This document shows positions 17,748 to 25,221 of a DNA stretch of 43,896 nt, piece after piece. This DNA is from Actinomycetota bacterium (GTDB lineage: Bacteria > Actinomycetota > Thermoleophilia > Solirubrobacterales > Solirubrobacteraceae). The notes beneath the pieces are model-generated. The model did no database searches and was not told where the DNA came from. It was given only the letters and a program-made list of their open reading frames with translations. The position numbers and the translations under genes were made by a program. Every line of letters starts with the position of its first letter. Within the stretch, counting starts at the first letter, position 1. The stretch lies in assembly GCA_016781085.1 (NCBI GenBank), contig JADDQZ010000054.1, positions 1 through 43,896 of the forward strand, given 5' to 3'.

Positions 17748-18170
17748 TTAGCTGTCCGCGCCTTCCTTCGGCCGGTAATCCTCTATTCGCCAGGTTTCGC
17801 CGCGCTTGACGAGCTCGAAGACGCCGCTGGATCCTTCGCCCGCCGGCCCCTGCACCTGCGCGGTCGCGCTCGTGCCCTCCACCGCCACGTCGGTCACGCT
17901 GATCGACGCCGCGTCGATGTCGCGGATCGCCAATTCGATTTCGCGCTCGCAACTTGAGCCGTTTGCCAGTCGCTTGGCCAGTTCAGGCGTGAACATGCGC
18001 CGGCAGATCTCCGCCGTGTCGCGCCGCTGTGCCGCTTCCTGGAAGCTGCCGATGGCTTCGGCGACTTGCTGCTCTTGGTCGTCGAAGTCTTCTCCCGCGG
18101 TCGCGCCGGCGCCGCACCCGGCGAGGGCGCCGGCGGCGATCACCGCGGCCAAAGAGACGGTCAGGCGCAT
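17748..18170 (-). CDS. Small predicted lipoprotein of unknown function
   Basis: 140 aa. The N-terminus has a positively charged start, hydrophobic core and lipobox LAGC with Cys at residue 19, so it should be lipid-anchored outside the membrane. The mature part is acidic and contains a Cys pair (ICRRMF and SSCEREI), which could form a disulfide. The remainder (VTDVAVEGTSATAQVQ, then ETWRIEDYRPK) resembles the NTF2/SnoaL-like fold seen in many actinobacterial lipoproteins; this is a fold guess. It is convergent with rmlB and divergent from the UDG gene. Confidence 0.75.
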   Translation of the reverse strand: MRLTVSLAAVIAAGALAGCGAGATAGEDFDDQEQQVAEAIGSFQEAAQRRDTAEICRRMFTPELAKRLANGSSCEREIELAIRDIDAASISVTDVAVEGTSATAQVQGPAGEGSSGVFELVKRGETWRIEDYRPKEGADS

Positions 18171-18266
18171 GGCTTGCAGGCTACAAGTAGGTCGATGGAT
18201 ACCGGGTCCGACCGCAGCAGGGAGAAAAGGAACGGTGAGAGTCCGCCAGCAGTTTCGATCGCTGGC

Positions 18267-19010
18267 ATGGCTACCGCGGCCGTAAGCGGCGAGTGCCCGC
18301 CGGCGGCTGTAAACGGCGACATTGCGCCGGCGGCCGGCCTGGCTGAGTTACGCGCGGAGATACACGAATGCCGCCGTTGCCCGCGGCTGGTTGATTGGCG
18401 AGAGCTGGTGGCCACCGAAAAGCGTGCGGCGTTCGTTCATGAGTCGTATTGGGGCCGCCCGATCGGGGGCTTTGGCGATCCGGCCGCCCGAATCGTCCTT
18501 CTCGGTCTCGCCCCGGCGGCGCATGGGGCCAATCGCACCGGACGGATCTTCACCGGCGACCGCTCGGGAGACTTCCTCTTCGCTGCCTTGCACCGCACCG
18601 GGTTCGCCAACCAGTCCCACTCGGTGTCGTCCGACGACGGGCTGCGTCTGCACGATTGCTTCATCACCGCAGCGGTACGGTGCGCTCCTCCTGCCAACAA
18701 GCCCACGCCGGCCGAGCGAGGCGCCTGCTCGGATTGGCTCGAGCGCGAGATGGCGCTACTGCCCGATGTGCGCGTCGTCGTGTGTCTCGGCGCCTTCGCT
18801 TGGGAGGCCGCGCTGCGCCTGCTTGCACTCCTTGATGAGACCATTCCCAAGCCGCGGCCGCGGTTCGCCCACGGCGCGTTCTTTAAGACGGGGACGTGGA
18901 CCATGCTCGGCTGTTTTCATCCGAGCCAGCAGAACACCTTCACGCGGCGCCTGACGCCCGAGATGATTGACGACGTGATGCGTCAGGCGCGGGATCTCGC
19001 CTGCGCTTGA
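18267..19010 (+). CDS. Family 5 uracil-DNA glycosylase (UdgB)
   Basis: Base-excision repair enzyme removing uracil and some other deaminated or oxidised bases. 247 aa from ATG 18267. Seen: CRRCPRL near the N-terminus, consistent with an iron-sulfur Cys set; motif A GLAPAAHGANRTGRIFTGD; and motif B CFHPSQQNTFT. These patterns are those of the UDGb family, where the usual catalytic Asp of motif A is absent. The open frame extends to 18066 but that part runs antisense to the lipoprotein; an ATG at 18195 is an alternative start. Confidence 0.88.
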   Translation: MATAAVSGECPPAAVNGDIAPAAGLAELRAEIHECRRCPRLVDWRELVATEKRAAFVHESYWGRPIGGFGDPAARIVLLGLAPAAHGANRTGRIFTGDRSGDFLFAALHRTGFANQSHSVSSDDGLRLHDCFITAAVRCAPPANKPTPAERGACSDWLEREMALLPDVRVVVCLGAFAWEAALRLLALLDETIPKPRPRFAHGAFFKTGTWTMLGCFHPSQQNTFTRRLTPEMIDDVMRQARDLACA

Positions 19011-19046
19011 ACAAAAGGAAGTCTCAGACCGGTGACGAGGGCGCGG

Positions 19047-19290
19047 CTACTTGACCGAACCGGCCAGCAGGCGCTGGACGAAGTAGCGCTGAAAGGCGAA
19101 GAAGACGATCAACGGCACGACCAACGACAGAAACGACGCCGGAGCGATCAACTCGATGTTGGACCCGAACTGGGGGAGCTGCCCGAAGTCGCCACCGTGA
19201 TCGTCTGCGTGTCCCGGCCGAAGGTCAGCGACACCAGCAGGTCGTTCCAAGTCCACAAGAACTGAAAAACCCCAGCGAAGCGATCGCCGG
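19047..19290 (-). pseudogene. 3' remnant of a MalG-type sugar ABC transporter permease
   Basis: Read on the minus strand, one frame gives [17 protein letters not shown] and TQTITVA; the next frame continues [19 protein letters not shown] and [20 protein letters not shown], ending LAGSVK. Together this is the C-terminal end of a CUT1-family carbohydrate permease (MalG-like), with one frameshift near 19190. The first three quarters of the gene are missing. Its second frame is open with the preceding chemoreceptor relic, so a naive call gives a false chemoreceptor-permease fusion. Confidence 0.75.
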
Positions 19291-21240
19291 CCGTTGACCT
19301 TGAAGCGCCCGACGAGCTGCTCGAGTTGCTGCGCGGTGGAAGCGAGCTCCTGAGCTGACGCGTTGATCTCCTGCGCCGACGCGCTCGTCTGCTCCGTCGA
19401 CGCCGACACTTCCTCGGCGCTGGCCGAAGCCGACTCGGCGACGCCGGCAACGCCGGTCATCTCGACGCCCACGCGCTCGGTGCTCGCGCCGATCTGCTGA
19501 GAAGCGGCCGCGATCGACTCGATCCGCTTCGCCATCTCTTTCACCGCTTCACCTAGTTGACCGAACACCGTGTGAGCCCGGTCGACGATCGTGGCGCTGA
19601 TTTCTCTGCGATTCACGCTCTCGTCATCGACTCCGACGGTGCGCTTGGTTCCGGTTTGGATCTCGTTGACCAGTCCGGAAATCGTCGGCGCCGCGTCCTG
19701 GGACTCTTCGGCGAGCTTGCGCAGTTCTTCGGCGACGACGGCGAAGCCGCGGCCTTGCTCGCCGGCGCGAGCAGCTTCGATCGCGGCCCTGAGCGCCAGC
19801 AAGTTCGTCTGCTCAGCGATGCCGGTGATGGTGGTGATGAACTGGCCGATCTGCTGCGACTTCTTGGCAAGCTTGCTGATCGCGGTCGACGCCTCTTGTG
19901 AGGACTCGCGCACCGAGTGCATCGCTTCGGTCGCTTCACCAGCGGCTTGCATGCCTTCGCGGGCCAAGCCGCGCGCCTGCTCGGCGGACACGGCGCTCTC
20001 TTCCGCCGCCCGCGTGCTGTGGGGCGACTCCACGCTTCGTCTCCTCGACGGCTTCACGGACTTCGCCAACCCGCAGAACCGGGTTCGGATCCTTGGGCGA
20101 CGTCTGTGATCGCCGAGGCGATCTCGTCGATCGCCCGCGACGTCTCGTCGGCGCTGCTGCTGAGCTGCTGTGACGCACTCGACACCGAGCCGGCCGACTG
20201 CGATAGCTCGCTGACCACGGCGCGAAGGTTCGATGCCATCTCGCTGATCGCCACCCGGAGCTCATCCTTGTCGGAATTGGGCTACACCGCGGCGGTCAGA
20301 TCGCCCTCCCGATCCGGTGCGCAACTCCAGCGGTTTCGCGGAGATAGGCGATCATCTCGCCGCACGCACGGGCGGTGTCGCCCATCTCGTCCTGGATCTT
20401 CGCTTCGACGTTCTGATCGAGCTTGCCCCCTTGGGAATCCCCTGGGCGGCAGACAGCATCTGCTGCGCGCCGGCGCGGATCTGGCGCGCCAGCCAGCACG
20501 TAAGCGATGCCGAAACCGGCGAGCAGCGCGATGGCAGCGACAATCAGAAGGTTGCGCGACGCGGATTCGTACGCGTCGGCGGCTGCCTTGACGTCGGCGG
20601 CGACCAGCTTCTCGTTGAGCTCGAGATACTCCTCGAGGTACTTGGTCAGCGCGTCGAACTCCGTGCGCTTGTCGAGCAGGATGTCCGCCGCCTTCTGGTT
20701 TTCACCCGCACGGCTGGGAGCCAGGAAGCCAGCGGATGCGTCGGTGTACTCGTCCCAAAGGCGCTGCGTCTCCTCGAAGCCGCGGCGATCCTCGGCGTTG
20801 ACAATCGTCGGTTCATAAGTCTTCATGGCATGCCCGAAGTGGGCGCCCTCGTCCTTCGTCTGCTCCTCCGCGTCCTCGATCACCTTCGGATCGCTGGAAG
20901 CACCGTGAAAGAACTGCGCCTGACGGTATGCCTGCGCGGACTCGCTGATCGTGCCGAGCGCCTCGACCGCCGGCACATCGGACTCTCCCAGCGTCTTGGC
21001 GGACTCGTTCACCGCCGACAAGCCGAGGATTGCGAAAATCACCGTCGCGGCCAGTAGCGCCAAGACGGCGCCGAAACCGGCAAACAGCTTCGTTCTAACG
21101 GAGCGCACCAAATGTTCCTTCCAGGGGGAGACGTATTCCTCCAACCAGTCGGCTCCTTGTTGCGCGCGCACGAACTTGGCACGCCCCAACAACGACCGGG
21201 CGCGAGCGGGCGGGCCCGACTTCGCCGGCTCGCCGCCCAC
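19291..21240 (-). pseudogene. Degenerate methyl-accepting chemotaxis protein
   Basis: The order of parts is normal: N-terminal membrane segment (TKLFAGFGAVLALLAATVIF), four-helix-bundle ligand domain, second membrane segment (LLIVAAIALLAGFGIAYVLA), HAMP, then the signalling domain with the conserved hairpin tip ([20 protein letters not shown], with Arg where Asn is usual). The frame is broken at least five times. There is a 4-base duplication near 20500 in HAMP, a compensating change near 20430, a shift near 20300 followed by an in-frame TAG near 20280 (GDLTAAV, stop, PNSDKDEL), and shifts near 20085 and 20025. The intact protein would be a membrane chemoreceptor signalling through CheA/CheW. 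The in-frame stop argues for real decay. No other chemotaxis genes are nearby. Confidence 0.85.
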
Positions 21241-21313
21241 TGGTCATCAGGTCACTGTGCGGTACTGAACGCCCTGATCGGCGGATGTACGGCCAAGCAG
21301 GGATGATGGCGCC

Positions 21314-21475
21314 ATGAGCTACAAGGCTGCGTCAGACCGATAGCCGACAATTACGGGCCGCCGCGGAGATCAACCTCGGACGGCTCTTGCGCGGGGACCT
21401 GCTGCTTACCGAGATGAACTGGTCCTCTCCACCAAGGCCGGCTCCAAGCTGCTGGAACGAGTCGACCGCGCCTAG
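21314..21475 (+). pseudogene. Fragments of a YghZ-like aldo/keto reductase
   Basis: In successive frames the plus strand gives MSYKAASDR then a stop, DNYGPP, AEINLGRLLRGDL and YRDELVLSTKAG. These are, in order, pieces of the N-terminal 110 residues of YghZ-type aldo/keto reductases (start, the DNYGPP active-site region, AEENFGRLL and YRDELIISTKAG in the family). Large parts between the first two pieces are missing. The last residues before the stop at 21473 (SKLLERVDRA) do not fit this family and may belong to another lost gene. The surrounding gap 21241-21471 holds nothing else I recognise. Confidence 0.55.
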
Positions 21476-21834
21476 GCAGGAGGGCGGGCGAGAGCGCGCC
21501 TGACCGCGTCCTGGAAACCGTCCCGGGTGAACGGTTTCGGCAGCGAAAGCGCACTCAGACCCGCGGGCATGTCGTCGTCATCCGTGATGGTGGCGAAGAG
21601 CACCCGAGAATTCGTGGCGAGTGACTCGGAGCGGATCTTGCGCAACACCTCGTACCCGCTGATGCCGGGCAGCCTGACATCAAGGAGGATCAGGTCGAAG
21701 GTGGCCTCGCGCAACGCCTCGAGCGAGCCTTCACCCGTCATGACGGTCACGACGTCATGACCTTCCTCCATGAGCCAGTGGCCCATCAACCGTGCCGTAT
21801 CCCGGTCGTCCTCGACGATGAGCACGGACGCCAT
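21472..21834 (-). CDS. Stand-alone response regulator receiver domain
   Basis: 120 aa, a single REC domain with no output domain. Acidic pocket VEDDRD at the N-terminus, phospho-acceptor D52 in LILLDVRLPG, and Lys in LPKPF. CheY/Spo0F-like proteins of this kind pass phosphate or act by protein contact. It is divergent from a histidine kinase gene with 14 bases between the longest frames, so the two are a probable pair. Its 3' end touches the aldo/keto reductase relic. Confidence 0.85.
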   Translation of the reverse strand: MASVLIVEDDRDTARLMGHWLMEEGHDVVTVMTGEGSLEALREATFDLILLDVRLPGISGYEVLRKIRSESLATNSRVLFATITDDDDMPAGLSALSLPKPFTRDGFQDAVRRALARPPA

Positions 21835-21848
21835 CTACGGACGCTCTA

Positions 21849-23405
21849 GTGTCGGCAGCCATGGCACTCACCGAGGATAATGTCAGCCACGGCTTGAGAA
21901 CGTCACAGTCGCTCCGCCAGATAATGCGCCGCGTCGCCGCCGTGCAGACGGCGGCGGGTCTCTGCGTCGCTCTGCTGACCATCGCGGCATTCCTTCTGTA
22001 CCGCGATGCCTCCCGGGAGAGTTCCGATGCACGGGCCGATCTGGTCTTGACCACAGCCGTGCAAGCGGAAGTCCTGAGCGCGGAGACAGGGATCCGCGGG
22101 TTTGTTCTGGTTGGGAGACGGGACTTCCTCGATCCGTACCGGCGTGCGATTCCTCGCATCGAACGGGATTTGAAGGCGCTGAGCGAGACGGTGGAGCAAG
22201 AGGATCAGGCGCTCGTCCTGCAGATGGGCGAAGTCATGGTCGACTGGCGACAGTCGTTCGCGGAGCCGATCCTCGATCGACTTCGCGATCGTGACAGGGC
22301 GGGGGCGCTCGCCATCGTCCGTTCCGGCCGTGGCAAGCAGCGGACGGACCGGTTTCGCCGCATGGTGGCCGAGCTGGAGACGCGCGAAAGGGATCGCATC
22401 AGGGACGCGGACGCCCGCGCGGAGTCGACCGCGTTCGTTGCGCTCGCCGTGCTCGTCGGCGGGGCCATGGCCTACTTCCTCTCGACCGCTCTCCTGCGCA
22501 GACAGCTGCAGCGCCGCGTCATAGAGCCGCTGCGGGAGCTGACCGACACGGCACGGCGCCTGGGAGCCGGCGAGTTCGACGCCCGCGCTCGCCCGGGAGG
22601 CGTCGAGGAGATGGACCTACTGTCTGTGACGTTCAACGACATGGCCGCACGGATCGCCAACGTCGTCGAGGAGTTGCGCTCGCTCGACGAAATGAAGACG
22701 CGTTTCGTGTCGTCCGTATCGCACGAGTTGCGTACTCCGCTGACCGTCATCCGGGGCTATACCGAGATGCTGCTGACCGGAATCGCCGGTGACCTCAACG
22801 ACGAGCAACGCGACTACGCCGACACGGCACTGCGCAATGCGTCCCGTCTTGAAGACCTGATCAACGACCTGCTGATGCTTTCGCGCCTGCAGTCCGGCCG
22901 CGTGAAGCTGACGATCGAGCGTCTTGACGTCGTCTCGTCGCTGCGCGAATTGGTCGCCGGGCTGGAACCCGTCGCGCGCGAAAGGCAACTCGCTATCAGG
23001 ATCGACGCGCCGGAGACGCCGCTATGCGTTCAAGCCGATGGGCTCCGCATACAGCAGGTCTTCTCGAACCTGCTGAGCAACGCCATCAAGTTCAGCCGTC
23101 CTAACACGGTGGTCGTCGTCGCCGCGCAACCGCAAGGCGACGATGTGGTCGTTTCCGTCACCGACGCCGGCGTCGGCATTCCGCCGGACGAGCTGCCGCG
23201 GCTCACGGAGCGTTTCTTCCGCGCGTCGACCGCCGGGCATGTGGAGGGCACAGGACTTGGGCTCACCATCACGCGCGAGATCGTCGAGCGCCATGGCGGT
23301 GCCCTCGAGATCGATAGCGAGGTGGGCGTCGGCTCGACTTTCCGGGTCCGCCTTCCTGCTCGGTTCTCCGACGACGCGGCCGCCGCTGCCGGTGCCCAGG
23401 ACTAG
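21849..23405 (+). CDS. CHASE3-HAMP sensor histidine kinase
   Basis: 518 aa. Transmembrane segments near 30-51 and 194-216 enclose an extracellular helical CHASE3-like domain (ETGIRGFVLVGRRDFLDPY). HAMP follows at about 217-275, then HisKA with phospho-acceptor H292 in SSVSHELRTPLTVIRGY, and HATPase_c with N box (FSNLLSNAIKFS), G1 (VTDAGVGIP), F box and G2 (GTGLGLTI). A complete kinase that should autophosphorylate and pass phosphate to the divergent receiver protein. ATG 21861 is an alternative start. It is followed on the same strand by two secreted hydrolase genes (86 bases to the first), so it may sense envelope or matrix state; that is inference. Confidence 0.88.
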   Translation: MSAAMALTEDNVSHGLRTSQSLRQIMRRVAAVQTAAGLCVALLTIAAFLLYRDASRESSDARADLVLTTAVQAEVLSAETGIRGFVLVGRRDFLDPYRRAIPRIERDLKALSETVEQEDQALVLQMGEVMVDWRQSFAEPILDRLRDRDRAGALAIVRSGRGKQRTDRFRRMVAELETRERDRIRDADARAESTAFVALAVLVGGAMAYFLSTALLRRQLQRRVIEPLRELTDTARRLGAGEFDARARPGGVEEMDLLSVTFNDMAARIANVVEELRSLDEMKTRFVSSVSHELRTPLTVIRGYTEMLLTGIAGDLNDEQRDYADTALRNASRLEDLINDLLMLSRLQSGRVKLTIERLDVVSSLRELVAGLEPVARERQLAIRIDAPETPLCVQADGLRIQQVFSNLLSNAIKFSRPNTVVVVAAQPQGDDVVVSVTDAGVGIPPDELPRLTERFFRASTAGHVEGTGLGLTITREIVERHGGALEIDSEVGVGSTFRVRLPARFSDDAAAAAGAQD

Positions 23406-23461
23406 AGCCGACGGCCGAGATCTTCGGCGATCCGTCCTTCACGGCTCCCGGAAGTACCAAA

Positions 23462-23471
23462 AGGAGGCGTG
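23462..23471 (+). promoter_or_regulatory. Strong Shine-Dalgarno followed by an out-of-frame GTG
   Basis: AAGGAGG stands just before GTG 23469, the best ribosome site in the area. It is out of frame with the secreted hydrolase, whose ATG lies at 23491 directly after a TAG. The frame from 23469 overlaps the hydrolase start. Either this SD serves the hydrolase at an unusually long 23-base distance, or it drives an overlapping short leader frame. Confidence 0.3.
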
Positions 23472-23490
23472 GCAGTCGAGACGGCATTAG

Positions 23491-24261
23491 ATGCGGCTGC
23501 CTCGATGCACACGACCCCTGGCCGCGATCGCCATGGCCGCCTTGTTTCTGGCCGTGCCCCCTGCGCGCGCCGAGGCCTGTCAAACCAGCCTGGTTCCGGC
23601 TTACTTCCAGCCGGGCGTCGAGTCGCCCTGGGAGTACGCCATGGCGCGCGCCGTTCCGGGAACGACCATGATCTTGAATCCCGCCAGCGGTCCCGGCAAC
23701 GCGCCTGTCGCCGGCTACCAGAACACGGTACGCCGAGCCCGACTCGCCGGTATCGCGGTCATCGGATACGTGCACACCTCCTGGGGCAAGCGCAGCCTCC
23801 GCACGGTTCGCGCGGAAGTGGCGCGCTATCAGGCGTGGTACGGCGTCGACGGGATCTTCTTCGATGAGGCGGCGACGTCACCGCGAGCACTGCCGTACTA
23901 CCGGTCGGCCCGCCGGCAGACGAAGAAGACGGGAAACGCACGGGTCGTCTTCAATCACGGCACCGTCCCGCACCAGCGATACATGCGACTCGCCGACGTG
24001 GCGGTGATATTCGAAGGAAACGCCGACGAGTATCAGCGATCGGCGATGCCACCGTGGGCGAGCGCCTATCCGGCGCACCGCTTCGCTGCCCTGGTGTACG
24101 CAACGCCGCAGCAAGCCCTCCAGGGTGTCCTTGGCGCCGCTCGCCAGCGCGGAGTCGGCTACGTGTACGTCACCGACGATGTTCTCTCCAACCCCTGGGA
24201 CCGCCTGCCCAGCTATTACGACACCGAGCGCACAGCCCTCGCGCAGTGCCCCGCTGGGTGA
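23491..24261 (+). CDS. Secreted spherulin-4 family protein, GH135-like hydrolase
   Basis: 256 aa. A Sec signal peptide spans about 1-28 (AMAALFLAVPPARA), so the protein is exported. The rest is one TIM-barrel-type domain of the spherulin-4 family: LVPAYFQPG, ILNPASGPG, GYVHTSWG, GVDGIFFDE, FNHGTVP, VIFEG and YVYVTDD. From family knowledge, fungal Sph3 (GH135) cleaves galactosaminogalactan and also acts on Pel; the D125-E126, N155 and E175 positions here match its acidic active-site pattern as I recall it. ATG 23491 is the only good start because a stop precedes it. A close paralogue follows 187 bases downstream. Both converge on a PelFG-type operon, which suggests they trim that polymer. Enzyme activity is not proven. 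Confidence 0.85.
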   Translation: MRLPRCTRPLAAIAMAALFLAVPPARAEACQTSLVPAYFQPGVESPWEYAMARAVPGTTMILNPASGPGNAPVAGYQNTVRRARLAGIAVIGYVHTSWGKRSLRTVRAEVARYQAWYGVDGIFFDEAATSPRALPYYRSARRQTKKTGNARVVFNHGTVPHQRYMRLADVAVIFEGNADEYQRSAMPPWASAYPAHRFAALVYATPQQALQGVLGAARQRGVGYVYVTDDVLSNPWDRLPSYYDTERTALAQCPAG

Positions 24262-24329
24262 TACGCGGGGGGATCGCCTGCTCTTTTCGACAGCGTCACC
24301 CGCGCGGCCTTGACTCACGACTCGGCGCC

Positions 24330-24366
24330 GCACAATTGTTGGCGCTTTTATGGCGAAGTATTGTGC
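24330..24366. promoter_or_regulatory. Imperfect palindrome upstream of the second spherulin-4 gene
   Basis: GCACAAT at 24330-24336 and ATTGTGC at 24360-24366 form perfect 7-base arms, with further scattered matches inside. The stretch is AT-richer than its surroundings and lies 82 bases before the GTG start of the second hydrolase. It could be an operator or a hairpin between the two genes. The rest of the gap 24262-24447 shows nothing clear. Confidence 0.35.
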
Positions 24367-24447
24367 TGATGGTGACGAATTTCGACCATCCGTCCTTTGC
24401 GGAGTGACGCGCTCCCAAGCCGCTCCCAGCTCGCCGAGAACGATCCC

Positions 24448-25221
24448 GTGGGTTACCTCGGAACCTTGCGTGCAGTGCTCGTGCTCGCTGCTACGGCGGC
24501 GCTCATCGGCGTTCTCCCCGCCCGCGCGGACGCCTGCATCGCCAACGTGATCCCGGCGTATTTCGCTCCCGGTCCGAGTTCTCCCTGGGAGCAGGTCATA
24601 GCTTCGCCGGCGGCAGGAGTCACGATGATCCTCAACCCGGCCAGCGGTCCGGGCGCCGGTCCCGACCCGCTGTACCAGGACACCGTTCGCCGCGCCCAAC
24701 AGGCCGGCATCTCGGTCGTCGGCTACGTGCATACGTCGTGGGGCGCTCGCAAGGCGAGCCTGGTTCGCGCCGAGATCGATCGTTACCGCTCCTGGTACGG
24801 CGCCGACGGCATCTTCTTCGATGAGGCGGCGACTTCGGCGGCTTCGCTCTCGTACTACCGAGGCCTATACCGCCACGTCAAGGCGGACCCCGATGCGACG
24901 GTGACGCTCAACCACGGGACCGTCCCGGATGAGCGCTATATGACGGTCACCGACGTCGCGGTCATCTTCGAGGGCGATCGCCATTCCTACCGGACCGCAA
25001 TGATGCCGGCATGGGCAAGCTCCTATGCCCCCGGACGTTTCGCCGACCTTGTCTACGACGCCCCGGCGGACTCGTTTGAGGCGGTGCTCGAGCAAGCCAA
25101 AGCCCGCCGGGTCGGCCAGCTCTACGTCACAGACGACGTGCTCTCGAATCCCTGGGACGCGCTGCCCAGCTACTACGAAGCCGAGCGGATGACGCTCGAG
25201 GGCGGTTGCGCTGCCGCGTGA
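24448..25221 (+). CDS. Second secreted spherulin-4 family protein, GH135-like
   Basis: 257 aa from GTG 24448. This start places a signal peptide directly at the N-terminus (AVLVLAATAALIGVLPARA). It also makes every conserved residue fall at the same number as in the upstream paralogue: D125-E126 in GIFFDE, N155 in LNHGTVP, E175 in VIFEG. A TTG at 24397 is possible but adds a non-family leader. The two copies are clearly a tandem duplication that has diverged, mainly in the second half. Its 3' end overlaps the last gene of the opposite-strand Pel-like operon by 49 bases, tail to tail. Role as for the first copy: probable extracellular hydrolase of a galactosamine-type polymer. Confidence 0.85.
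   Translation: MGYLGTLRAVLVLAATAALIGVLPARADACIANVIPAYFAPGPSSPWEQVIASPAAGVTMILNPASGPGAGPDPLYQDTVRRAQQAGISVVGYVHTSWGARKASLVRAEIDRYRSWYGADGIFFDEAATSAASLSYYRGLYRHVKADPDATVTLNHGTVPDERYMTVTDVAVIFEGDRHSYRTAMMPAWASSYAPGRFADLVYDAPADSFEAVLEQAKARRVGQLYVTDDVLSNPWDALPSYYEAERMTLEGGCAAA

Noticed and set aside
18066-18266. Upstream extension of the uracil-DNA glycosylase frame
   Set aside because: Antisense to the lipoprotein gene; family similarity starts after ATG 18267.
19047-20069. Apparent intact chemoreceptor-ABC permease fusion protein
   Set aside because: The N-terminal half is in other frames, there is an in-frame stop upstream, and the permease part itself needs a frameshift. It is a pseudogene junction, not a functional fusion.
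21472-23405. A complete two-component system controlling the adjacent hydrolases
   Set aside because: Kinase and receiver are present but the receiver has no DNA-binding output, so direct gene control cannot be claimed.
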